DNA of 19,470 bases, from contig SLBE01000024.1 of assembly GCA_007126465.1 (NCBI GenBank), positions 1-19,470 of the forward strand. Direction: 5' to 3'. This stretch comes from Syntrophomonadaceae bacterium (GTDB lineage: Bacteria > Bacillota > Dethiobacteria > DTU022). The notes beneath the pieces were generated by a model. The model was not told where the DNA came from, searched no databases, and saw only the letters and a list, made by a program, of their open reading frames with translations. This document shows positions 5,717 to 13,187 of this stretch, one piece after another (positions within the stretch are counted from its first letter, which is position 1; each line of letters opens with the position of its first letter). Made by a program: the position numbers and the translations under genes.

Positions 5717-8248
5717 ATGGCAGAGATTAACAACCTAAGCTTGCTTAAAAGAAGACGAGACCCGGATGCGGTTGATAAAATCAAGCCGAACAGCTGGCTT
5801 AAATTACCGCTGCATATCCCTGGTGTTTTGATGCTCGGGGTTGTTTCCCAGGTATGTCAGGTTATTTTCTTTCGTGAATTTCTAATGGTTTTTCACGGCA
5901 ATGAAATGACCTTTGGCTTAATCCTGGCGGCCTGGCTTTTATGGGTTGGTTCAGGCAGCCGCCTGGCAGGAAGCCTGACGAAAAGGATGAAGCGGCCAGA
6001 TATCCACTTCTTATTAAGTACGACTGCCCTTTTTATCATCACTCCCGTAACTGTTTTTATGATCCGCAACCTCCGGGCATACTTCGATTTGCCTCCCGGC
6101 GCTTACCTATCCCTGTTTGATATTTTTATTGCCACCTTTATTTTAACCGCACCGGTTTGCCTGCTGATAGGAGCACAATTTGTTTTTTTGGCCAGGATCT
6201 GGCGAGAATATGAACATTCAACAGATACTTCAGGAGCAGGAAAAACCTATGTTGGTGAGGCGGCGGGTAACTTTATAGGTGGCATGTTATTTACCTTTAT
6301 ACTCGTTCATATGTTTAATTCCTACCAGTCTGCTGTACTGATTACCTTTTTTATTTTCGCAGCAGCTTTAGTTGTGCACATGGCAAATGTTTACAAGGGG
6401 AATAAACTTTTTCTACTACCTTTAATACTGTTAATATCTTTTGCAACGGTCATAGCAGTTCTCCCCCTGCTGGATAAGCTTGATCGATGGTCTTACGATT
6501 TACAGTGGCATAATTTTTCTCCCCAGCATAAACTTATTGGCACTTATAATTCAAAGCATGGCAATATTGCAGTATTGGAGCTTGACGAGCAATATACTTT
6601 TTTTCAAAGCGGCAACCTGGTCTACAGTACCGCCGGCCGTGATATGGCCCTGGCTGGCTTAGAAGAACAGGATGCCGTTGAGTTTGCCCACATGGCTGTG
6701 GTTCAACACCAGTCACCGGAAAAAATTCTGCTGATCGGCGGAGGGATGCGCGGAACACTGGCTGAAATTATTAAGCATCCTGTAAGCCAGGTCGATTATG
6801 TCGAGCTTGACCCGGCCCTGAGTGAAGCAGCGGAGCCATTTGTTTCTTTTGCGACACTAAAAGCGTTAGATGATCCCCGGGTGAATATGATTCATACGGA
6901 TGGCAGGCTTTATGTAAAAACCACGGATCAAAGTTATGACTTGATTATCGTGGATGTTCCCGACCCTGCTACTGCAGTGCTGAACCGTTTTTATACCAGG
7001 GAGTTTTTTGCCGAAGCAGAAGCCCTGCTTGAGGACGACGGGGTTTTTGTTACAGGAATGGTGTCAACCCCTGACCTGCGGGGTAGGGCGGTAGCAAACC
7101 GCAATGCTGCTGTTTATCACACCCTGGACCAGGTTTTCGAGCAGGTTATGCCTGCAGGAGATCATTTCCTCTACCTCTTTGCCGGTAAAAGCAGCAGGCA
7201 TGTTTCACTTGACCCGGTCCTGCTGGCAGAAAGATACCTGGAACGGGATATATCTACAGAAGGGTTTTCTGCTCAACATTTTCAGACAATCCTGGAAGAA
7301 ACCCAGCTGCGCAGGGTAAACTGGACCCTGCGCAATCACGGACGGAGCTTCGCGGCACATCTCGATGGTCCCGGCAGGCAGCCTATGCTGCTGCCCACTA
7401 TTGAAGAACAGAAGGTTGAACAGGAATCTTTGCCTCCTGTGCAGGAGCAGTATTTTATAAACACTGACTTCAGGCCGATCGGGTATTATTATTCCCTGAT
7501 GTTTTGGGATGATCTGACCCGGGGGGATCGTCTTAAAACTTTCGCTCCTCTTCTCCGGGTCCAGGCCTGGTGGATTTTACCACTGCTCATTCTGCCTTTT
7601 GCGGGACTGCTGGTGGCAGGCAGGTTGGGAAGAGCAGGTTCTATCACTGGCCCAGCCGGCTTTGCCGTGCTTTTTGCTGTTTTTTCGACCGGTCTTTCTA
7701 CCATGGCCCTGCAGGTTGCCCTGCTTTTTTCTTTTCAAAGTGTATACGGTTTTGTTTATGAGATGGTAGGGCTGATTACAGCACTTTTTATGATCGGCCT
7801 GGCCGGTGGTGCTTACCTGGTCAATCGCTATATTAAGGATAAAGGCAGTCTGCAGCTGCTTGCGATTGTGCAGATAGGTATAGCCCTTTTATCCCTGGTA
7901 ATTGCCCTGCTGCTGCCCCTATCTGCCGGCCTGGCTGAACCGGTCTTGATCTTTATATATTTTTCAACCTTAACATTTTTTGCCGGCGCCATAAACGGGA
8001 TTGATTTTCCCCTGGCCATGGCTTGTTATCAAAACCTGGCAAAAGATGCTGATAAAACTGCAGGTAAAGTTTACGGTCTGGAGCTTTTGGGGGCCTGCCT
8101 TGGGGCGCTTTTGGCCAGTATCTTAATTGCTCCCATCCTGGGTATTGCTGCCTGTGCCATTCTGGCCGCTCTTGTAAATGCTGTTGCTTTTATGGTACTT
8201 TTAATAGGGAGGAGGGATGATCGATTATGCTGCAGTGGAACAAGCTGA
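5717..8248 (+). CDS. Polytopic membrane protein with an embedded spermidine-synthase-like domain
   Basis: The protein has 843 residues from the preferred start. About seven hydrophobic helices (roughly residues 33-252) precede a soluble spermidine synthase-like Rossmann domain (about 275-500), a linker (500-610) and about seven more helices (615-832). Domain landmarks are IGGGMRG (340-346), YVELDP (361-366), HTDGRLYV (393-400) and VDVPDPATA (412-420), with the DxxDP aspartates of aminopropyltransferases. The usual GGGDG is GGGMRG, so the aspartate that helps bind decarboxylated SAM is missing and activity may differ. Fused membrane/spermidine-synthase proteins are known but mostly uncharacterised. 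GGAG at 5703-5706 supports ATG 5717; ATG 5657 lacks a ribosome site. The end overlaps the radical SAM gene by 22 nt, implying coupled translation. Confidence 0.85.
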   Translation: MAEINNLSLLKRRRDPDAVDKIKPNSWLKLPLHIPGVLMLGVVSQVCQVIFFREFLMVFHGNEMTFGLILAAWLLWVGSGSRLAGSLTKRMKRPDIHFLLSTTALFIITPVTVFMIRNLRAYFDLPPGAYLSLFDIFIATFILTAPVCLLIGAQFVFLARIWREYEHSTDTSGAGKTYVGEAAGNFIGGMLFTFILVHMFNSYQSAVLITFFIFAAALVVHMANVYKGNKLFLLPLILLISFATVIAVLPLLDKLDRWSYDLQWHNFSPQHKLIGTYNSKHGNIAVLELDEQYTFFQSGNLVYSTAGRDMALAGLEEQDAVEFAHMAVVQHQSPEKILLIGGGMRGTLAEIIKHPVSQVDYVELDPALSEAAEPFVSFATLKALDDPRVNMIHTDGRLYVKTTDQSYDLIIVDVPDPATAVLNRFYTREFFAEAEALLEDDGVFVTGMVSTPDLRGRAVANRNAAVYHTLDQVFEQVMPAGDHFLYLFAGKSSRHVSLDPVLLAERYLERDISTEGFSAQHFQTILEETQLRRVNWTLRNHGRSFAAHLDGPGRQPMLLPTIEEQKVEQESLPPVQEQYFINTDFRPIGYYYSLMFWDDLTRGDRLKTFAPLLRVQAWWILPLLILPFAGLLVAGRLGRAGSITGPAGFAVLFAVFSTGLSTMALQVALLFSFQSVYGFVYEMVGLITALFMIGLAGGAYLVNRYIKDKGSLQLLAIVQIGIALLSLVIALLLPLSAGLAEPVLIFIYFSTLTFFAGAINGIDFPLAMACYQNLAKDADKTAGKVYGLELLGACLGALLASILIAPILGIAACAILAALVNAVAFMVLLIGRRDDRLCCSGTS

Positions 8249-9426
8249 CCAGGAAGGTAGACCGGCGCCTGATTCTGAGAGCCGGTGCATACGGGGCCTG
8301 TGCTTTTTGCCTCGCCTCTGTTGGTGGTTGCGCGCTTTTTAGGGATAGGACTGAAGATGTGCCTGCGGATCCTGAAGGTGCTGCAATGCCTGATGACGCC
8401 CGTAAAGGCTTGATCAAGCGGGAACCTTCACCATGGTTTACTCAGCTTGAAGGAGAACACGTCCGTTGTGAACTTTGTCCTAAAGCCTGTGAACTGGCGA
8501 AGGATGAGAGGGGGCTTTGCCGGGTACGTGAAAACAGGGACGGTGAAGGTTACACTTTGGTTTATGGCAACCCGGCCCTGGTGCAGGAAGATCCGGTTGA
8601 ACGCAAACCATTCTTTCATGTTCTGCCCGGCAGCAGGGCATTATCTGTTTCTACTGCAGGCTGCAACCTGGCCTGTAAGTTCTGTGAAGTTTGGGATATG
8701 GCCCTGGTTAAGCCGGAAGATGTCCATGCTTACGACATGCCTCCCGAAGCTATTATCGATTATGCCCTGACTGCAGGGCTGCCGGCGCTTAGTTATGCCT
8801 TTGGAGAACCGGTGGTGTTCTATGAATACATGGACAGCCTGTCCGTGAAGGCAAAAGAGCACGGCCTCCTTAACCTGATGCATACAGGGGGCTATATCAA
8901 TGAAGAGCCGCTGCGTGCTATCGCTGAAAAAATCGATGCTGTTAATTTTGATTTAAAAGGGTTCAACGAGGAGTTTTACCGGGAATATGTCGGGGGGGAA
9001 CTTGATAATGTTTTAAAGAGTTTAAAGATTTTACATGACTCAGGTGTCCACATTGAAATAACCAATATAGTTATCCCTACTGTTAATGATGATCCCGGGG
9101 AAATCAGTGAGATGTGCAGCTGGATTGTAAGTGAGATTGGCCCTGATGTTCCGCTGCACTTTGCCCGCTTTTATCCGCTTTACCAGCTTTCCGGACTGCC
9201 CCGCACTCCTGTTTCAACCCTGGAGAGGGCCCGTGAAAAAGCCCTGGAAGCAGGTCTTCATCACGTTTATATTGCCAAGGTGACAGGCCATGAAGCTGAA
9301 AACACCTACTGCCCGGAATGCGGAGAAAAGGTAATCAAGCGGGTTGGTTTTGTTATTGAAGAAATTCATCTTGACCGGGGAAAGTGCACCTTTTGTTCTG
9401 CCCAATTGCCCGGTTTATGGGGTTAA
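8227..9426 (+). CDS. AmmeMemoRadiSam-type radical SAM protein with predicted Tat/lipoprotein signal
   Basis: The 399-residue protein is a radical SAM enzyme of the AmmeMemoRadiSam/PflA-like group. The cluster motif is CNLACKFC (Cys146, 150, 153). A preceding Cys cluster has Cys81, 84, 88 and 98, and a C-terminal zinc-ribbon-like set has Cys362, 365, 387 and 390. Unusually, the N-terminus has DRRLILR (12-18), a hydrophobic stretch and VGGC with Cys35, resembling a twin-arginine lipoprotein signal. Tat exports folded Fe-S proteins, so the signal is coherent, but SAM would not be expected outside the cell. ATG 8227 follows GGAGGG (8211-8216). An internal ATG at 8386 after GAAGGTG could give a cytoplasmic form without the signal. 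The reaction is unknown. The coupling to the membrane SpeE-like gene is noteworthy. Confidence 0.87.
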   Translation: MLQWNKLTRKVDRRLILRAGAYGACAFCLASVGGCALFRDRTEDVPADPEGAAMPDDARKGLIKREPSPWFTQLEGEHVRCELCPKACELAKDERGLCRVRENRDGEGYTLVYGNPALVQEDPVERKPFFHVLPGSRALSVSTAGCNLACKFCEVWDMALVKPEDVHAYDMPPEAIIDYALTAGLPALSYAFGEPVVFYEYMDSLSVKAKEHGLLNLMHTGGYINEEPLRAIAEKIDAVNFDLKGFNEEFYREYVGGELDNVLKSLKILHDSGVHIEITNIVIPTVNDDPGEISEMCSWIVSEIGPDVPLHFARFYPLYQLSGLPRTPVSTLERAREKALEAGLHHVYIAKVTGHEAENTYCPECGEKVIKRVGFVIEEIHLDRGKCTFCSAQLPGLWG

Positions 9427-9433
9427 CTTCAGC

Positions 9434-10534
9434 TTAATCGAGGCTGCGGCGGTGAAGATCCAGCTGGGCGAGTGAACGCTCATCCAGGTTGGTCAGGCCG
9501 GCCTCTTTAGCCCACTCCATTGCTTCCACATACTCTTCCGATGTAATGGCCCTGGCAATCTCTTCATATTCAAAGGCTTCAAATTCTACCCGGTACTGTG
9601 ACATAATATTTACATAAGTATCCTTAGAAAGATTTTCAGCTACCCAGTATGCGAAATCTTTTGGATTAGAAACCCGGTTTGGCATGACCAGGTGGCGGAT
9701 CATTAAGCCGCTTTTAGCTATACCGCTTTCATCGGTGACAAGATCACCTACCTGCCTGTGCATTTCGATGATCGCTTCTTTCGTTTTTTCGGGATAATCA
9801 TGGGCTCTGGCCAGGTTGAAACGCTCAGCTTTTTCACCATCCATGAACTTAAAATCAGGCAAGTAAATATCAACAATGCCATCTAACATTCTTATTATTT
9901 CAGCTTCTTCATAACCGCTGGTGTTGTAGCAAAGGGGGATTTCAAGCCCTTTTTCAAAGGCGATTTTTGTGGCTCCGACAATATTGGGTAAAACATGGGT
10001 AGGAGTGACCAGGTTGACATTATGGCAGCCGTTATTCTGTAAATTAAGCATCATTTCTGCAACTTCTTCATCACTGGCTTCGCTTCCCCAGCCATGGTGA
10101 GCGATGGGGTAGTTCTGGCAGAAAACACAGCGCAGGTTGCAGTTGGAGAAAAAGATAGTTCCGGAACCATTATTGCCGACCAGGGGCAATTCTTCACCAA
10201 AGTGAGGCTGGTGACTGTAAACCACGGCGTTTTTTGGAGCCTGGCAGAAGCCTCTTTCACCGGCATTGCGGTTTACTCCGCATTGCCGGGGACAGAGCTT
10301 GCAGTGCTCGAAGACCTGGTAAAACTGCTCAACCTTTTCTGCCAGCTTCCCATTTGCAGCCAGTGCTGCGTAGCCTGGCTGCCAGGCAGCAGGCTGGTCC
10401 TCATGGTTTTTATCAGCCATTTCTTCCGGCGGGCTGCAGGCACTTAGCAGGATCGAACCACCGGCCAGGCAAAATATGCCGGCACCGCAATATAGGCAGC
10501 TTTTTTTAATAAAATCCTTACGAGTTAAAGCCAT
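9434..10534 (-). CDS. PflX-type radical SAM protein with predicted Tat/lipoprotein signal
   Basis: The 366-residue protein resembles PflX-type 'putative pyruvate formate-lyase activating' radical SAM enzymes. The [4Fe-4S]/SAM motif is CNLRCVFC (Cys132, 136, 139). An upstream cluster, HCKLCPRQC with Cys78, 81, 85 and 97, mirrors that of the neighbouring radical SAM protein. The N-terminus reads TRKDFIKK (4-11), close to the Tat consensus with RK for RR, then a hydrophobic stretch and a classic lipobox LSAC with Cys33, followed by a Pro/Glu-rich linker. It is therefore predicted to be exported and lipid-anchored. I chose ATG 10534, 6 nt after AAGGGTG; the GTG at 10543 lies within that site. It ends 7 nt from the end of the convergent radical SAM gene. 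The substrate is unknown; no pyruvate formate-lyase is nearby. Confidence 0.87.
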   Translation of the reverse strand: MALTRKDFIKKSCLYCGAGIFCLAGGSILLSACSPPEEMADKNHEDQPAAWQPGYAALAANGKLAEKVEQFYQVFEHCKLCPRQCGVNRNAGERGFCQAPKNAVVYSHQPHFGEELPLVGNNGSGTIFFSNCNLRCVFCQNYPIAHHGWGSEASDEEVAEMMLNLQNNGCHNVNLVTPTHVLPNIVGATKIAFEKGLEIPLCYNTSGYEEAEIIRMLDGIVDIYLPDFKFMDGEKAERFNLARAHDYPEKTKEAIIEMHRQVGDLVTDESGIAKSGLMIRHLVMPNRVSNPKDFAYWVAENLSKDTYVNIMSQYRVEFEAFEYEEIARAITSEEYVEAMEWAKEAGLTNLDERSLAQLDLHRRSLD

Positions 10535-10565
10535 CGGGATCACCCTTAAGGTGTCATTTTAATCC

Positions 10566-10610
10566 AATAAGTTAATATTAATAAGCCTGGCTTAAATTTA
10601 TTAACTTATT
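10566..10610. repeat. 45-nt AT-rich inverted repeat between the baeRF and radical SAM genes
   Basis: AATAAGTTAATA (10566-10577) and TATTAACTTATT (10599-10610) are perfect 12-bp inverted repeats. Within them TAAGC (10582-10586) pairs with GCTTA (10590-10594) around CTG, leaving a symmetrical 4x4 internal loop. It starts 15 nt after the baeRF stop on the - strand and about 30 nt before the radical SAM start. It may be a weak terminator or an operator for the radical SAM gene. Confidence 0.45.
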
Positions 10611-10625
10611 TGCGTTTAGGTAGCA

Positions 10626-11783
10626 TTACCAGCGGAAAATTGCCGCAGCCGGAGCTGTATCCGGCATGTGTTCATGGTCAAGCGCATAAACACTGCCGTT
10701 GTTGGCGTAACTTTTTGCAGCTGCCAGGTCAATTAAGTCTTCGCTTCCGGTTTTCTGCTCATCATAAAGGCTGATATTTTCACTTTCAGGATCATAGTAG
10801 CCCCACTGCTGAAGACCGGTTGTTACAAACAGATCGCTGATTCTGCCGTGGTATGAGGCAGGCAGGATCTCAAGGATATCGTTTGATGTTTTTCCGGTTC
10901 CTTTCAACTCGTGATAGCGTGCTTTTGCTTCTTCCTGTTTCTTCTGGAAGTATGGCTTAACAATCTCCCAGGCTTTTTCATGCAATTCCTGGCTGCTGAT
11001 ATTCTCAGGGTTCCCCTTTATTGTTTCTTCAAATAAGAGAGGGTGCTTGTTGCTTGCTTTGTATAAAGGGGTCAGGAAGTCAACACAGGCCAGGATTATC
11101 GGGGCATTTTTATTGCCGATTAAATCCTGGATTTCCCTGTCTATAAAGCGGAAGTATTTAAGCAGCCGTTCTTTTTGAATGCTGTCAATTTCTCCACCAT
11201 GTCCGAAGTATATTGCCGGGCGAACATTGCCTGCACCGGCTGTCCCGGTATGAAATTGCAGGTATTGTTCCGGTAGCTCTTCTCCGAATTCAGATTCGAA
11301 TCGCTCAATGACCTTACTTAAGTCTAATTCTTCAATTGTTCCCTGGGTGCCGCGCAGCAGGCGGGCATCTTTTTGGCTCAGGGCCAGGATGTAGAACAGG
11401 CCATCTGATGAGAGCAGGGGGAAAAGAGGCTTTAAATGAAAGGATCGCCTGACGACCGCACGCTCTGTAAAATGGACAGGTAGGCGATAATAGCGGGAAA
11501 AACCGTTGGTCAAAAAATAGGCCAACCCTTCACTCTGGTTCGCCCAGTAGATACTCTCACCGAGCATTTTTTTTGCCGGTTCAAGAAGATAATCCTTATC
11601 TGAATGGTGAAGTCCACGGTCTTCCAACTGTTCTTCTATTTTTGAAAGCAAGTTTTTAAAGCGGATAGAGTTTTCCTTAGCCCTTTCCCGCCCCTTTTGG
11701 GTCGGCATGTAAATTGAGATACAGGTTTCTTTTTCACCATGGGTTAAAAGTAATTCCATTTCTTCCTTATTTAAAAGTTCCAT
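10626..11783 (-). CDS. baeRF-family (bacterial eRF1-like) protein
   Basis: The 385-residue protein resembles the bacterial archaeo-eukaryotic release factor (baeRF) families. These are distant eRF1/Pelota relatives proposed from comparative genomics to act on the ribosome in rescue or hibernation; few have been tested. Landmarks are the N-terminal CISIYMPTQKGRERAKENSIRFKN region with LKNLL-like helix, a central YILALSQKDARLLRG strand, a helical VKPYFQKKQEEAKARYHE segment and the C-terminal VYALDHEHMPDTAPAAAIFRW. I am unsure which numbered family it is (3 or 7 seem closest). I chose ATG 11783, 6 nt after AAGGAGGAG; the ATG at 11801 would place that ribosome site inside the gene. A promoter-like pair lies at 11913-11940. 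Nearby stress proteins fit a stress role, by inference. Confidence 0.7.
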   Translation of the reverse strand: MELLNKEEMELLLTHGEKETCISIYMPTQKGRERAKENSIRFKNLLSKIEEQLEDRGLHHSDKDYLLEPAKKMLGESIYWANQSEGLAYFLTNGFSRYYRLPVHFTERAVVRRSFHLKPLFPLLSSDGLFYILALSQKDARLLRGTQGTIEELDLSKVIERFESEFGEELPEQYLQFHTGTAGAGNVRPAIYFGHGGEIDSIQKERLLKYFRFIDREIQDLIGNKNAPIILACVDFLTPLYKASNKHPLLFEETIKGNPENISSQELHEKAWEIVKPYFQKKQEEAKARYHELKGTGKTSNDILEILPASYHGRISDLFVTTGLQQWGYYDPESENISLYDEQKTGSEDLIDLAAAKSYANNGSVYALDHEHMPDTAPAAAIFRW

Positions 11784-12121
11784 CCAGTACTCCTCCTTCA
11801 TTAATAGATGCTATCTTGTTTTCTAACAACATAAAGCTTAACCATCCCAGGAGACTGCCTTTAAAAGTAATGCCGGTGAAATTACTAGGCCAGTATAAAT
11901 ACTTCTAACCCTATTATAACTGATTGATAGCTGTCTTCAACCGCATATGGCAGATTCTTGTGAATTAATAATGAAATTGCGCAATTAAAAGTAATTGCCT
12001 TTAATTGTAAAATACCTTGAGGCTATCATAAGAATTATTTTCTTTTATTTTTTAAATATGATAGGAATAGGGATTTCTTTTGTCGAATGTTTTACTAAAT
12101 TCAGACAAGGAGGAGGCGTAA
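11784..12121. promoter_or_regulatory. AT-rich intergenic region between the divergent baeRF and usp genes
   Basis: This 338-bp stretch has no convincing gene. It holds the leader and promoter of the baeRF gene on the - strand and the upstream region of the first usp gene. On the usp side are a 12-bp palindrome AATTGCGCAATT (11975-11986), CAATTAAA/TTTAATTG (11982-11989 and 12000-12007), and CTATCATA/TATGATAG (12023-12030 and 12057-12064). The last right arm contains a -10-like TATGAT (12057-12062) but no good -35, so the usp promoter may need an activator or an alternative sigma factor. AAGGAGGAGG precedes ATG 12122. Confidence 0.45.
11913..11940 (-). promoter_or_regulatory. Probable sigma-A promoter for the baeRF gene
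   Basis: Read on the - strand, TTGAAG (11940-11935) and a perfect TATAAT (11918-11913) are 16 nt apart. Transcription would start near 11906, giving a leader of about 120 nt before ATG 11783. The -10 is perfect; the -35 matches four of six. Confidence 0.5.
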
Positions 12122-12562
12122 ATGCAGCGTATTCTAATCGCAACTGACGGTTCTGATCACGCAGAGAAAGTGATTGATAAAGGGCTTGTCCTTGCAGAGG
12201 CTCTAAACGCTGAAGTTGCAATTATAACAGTTGTGGGGGAGTATGTTTTCAGCCCACGCGTATCTATGCAATTTACTAATGATAATTGGAAACAAATAAA
12301 CCAGCACTTAAAAGAAGAGGCAGAAGAACTGGTAGCAAAAGCAGCTAAGCCGTTTAAGGAGAAGGGTCTATCTGTGGAAACTAAAGTTGTTATAGGTCAT
12401 CAGGCACCGGCAGATGCTATTTGCGAAGTTGCTTCTGAAGGAAACTATGATCTGGTCATTGTCGGCAGCCGTGGTTTGCGGGGAGTAAAGGAAATGTTTT
12501 TAGGCAGCGTTAGTAACAAGGTAGCCCATTTAGGCTGTACTTCTGTTATGATTGTAAAGTAA
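12122..12562 (+). CDS. Universal stress protein, ATP-binding type
   Basis: The 146-residue protein is a single-domain UspA-family protein. It starts with the typical ILIATDGS strand and Asp9 and ends with the nucleotide motif G115-x2-G118-x9-G128-S129 (GSRGLRGVKEMFLGS), which marks the ATP-binding branch. Members are cytoplasmic dimers whose levels rise under starvation or stress; their biochemical role is rarely known. ATG 12122 follows AAGGAGGAGG. A second, related usp gene follows after 42 nt, and both end at one terminator, so they form a two-gene unit. The upstream region is AT-rich with several inverted repeats and lacks a clear sigma-A promoter. Confidence 0.93.
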   Translation: MQRILIATDGSDHAEKVIDKGLVLAEALNAEVAIITVVGEYVFSPRVSMQFTNDNWKQINQHLKEEAEELVAKAAKPFKEKGLSVETKVVIGHQAPADAICEVASEGNYDLVIVGSRGLRGVKEMFLGSVSNKVAHLGCTSVMIVK

Positions 12563-12604
12563 GGCAACAAGTAGTCAGTATTATATTTAAAGGAGTGAAC
12601 TTTG

Positions 12605-13045
12605 TTGTATCGTATTTTAATGGCGATTGACGGTGATGAACATTCAGAAAGGGTAACCGAAGAAACTATAACTATTGCTAAAGGGTTAAATGCAGAGGTA
12701 ACTGTACTCCATGTTACCGGAGAATATGATGTTAAGAATAGAATTTCTGTGCATATGTCCGACGATTACTGGGCCCAGATTAAAAAGAACATGCAAGAGG
12801 AAGCAGATAAGATCGTTAATAAAGCAGCTGAAAAACTGAAAGAAAATGGAGTCAAAGCTGAAACAAAAGTCCTTATTGGAAAGCAGTCTCCTGCTGATGG
12901 TATTTGTAAAATGGCCGACCGGGGCGACTTCAACCTTTTGATTGTCGGCAGCCACCGTCTTAAAGGGGTAAGAGAAATGTTCCTGGGCAGCGTTAGTAAC
13001 AAGGTAGCTCACTGTACCGTAAAGAATGTCTTGATTGTTAAGTAG
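12605..13045 (+). CDS. Universal stress protein with altered ATP motif
   Basis: The protein has 146 residues, the same length as the upstream Usp. An ungapped alignment gives 75 of 146 identical residues, so the two are tandem duplicates. The C-terminal EMFLGSVSNKVAH block is identical in both. In the nucleotide motif this copy reads GSHRLKG: position 118 is Arg instead of Gly, so ATP binding may be weakened or changed. The pair could form heterodimers. The start is one of two adjacent TTG codons (12602 or 12605) after AAAGGAG (12589-12595). I chose 12605 because it lines up residue for residue with the first copy. The gene is followed by a strong terminator at 13097-13144. Confidence 0.9.
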   Translation: MYRILMAIDGDEHSERVTEETITIAKGLNAEVTVLHVTGEYDVKNRISVHMSDDYWAQIKKNMQEEADKIVNKAAEKLKENGVKAETKVLIGKQSPADGICKMADRGDFNLLIVGSHRLKGVREMFLGSVSNKVAHCTVKNVLIVK

Positions 13046-13096
13046 ATTTATATGTCTTGCTTGCCAGACCCATTCAGGTTAATCATTTTTGAATTA

Positions 13097-13144
13097 AAAA
13101 AATTACCAGCCCCGATCTTGGTTAAGAGGCGCTGGTAATTTTTT
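13097..13144. terminator. Bidirectional rho-independent terminator
   Basis: AAAAAATTACCAGC (13097-13110) and GCTGGTAATTTTTT (13131-13144) are perfect 14-bp inverted repeats around a 20-nt loop. A T run ends the stem on both strands. It lies between the usp pair on the + strand and the convergent ylbF-like gene ending at 13188 on the - strand, so it can terminate both. Confidence 0.9.
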
Positions 13145-13187
13145 AAGGCAAAGAAATACTAATTTGTTATCAAGTTAAGCAAGAAAG

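Noticed and set aside
10094..10509. Two + strand open frames opposite the second radical SAM gene
   Set aside because: They are antisense to the conserved Cys motifs of the real gene and show no domain of their own.
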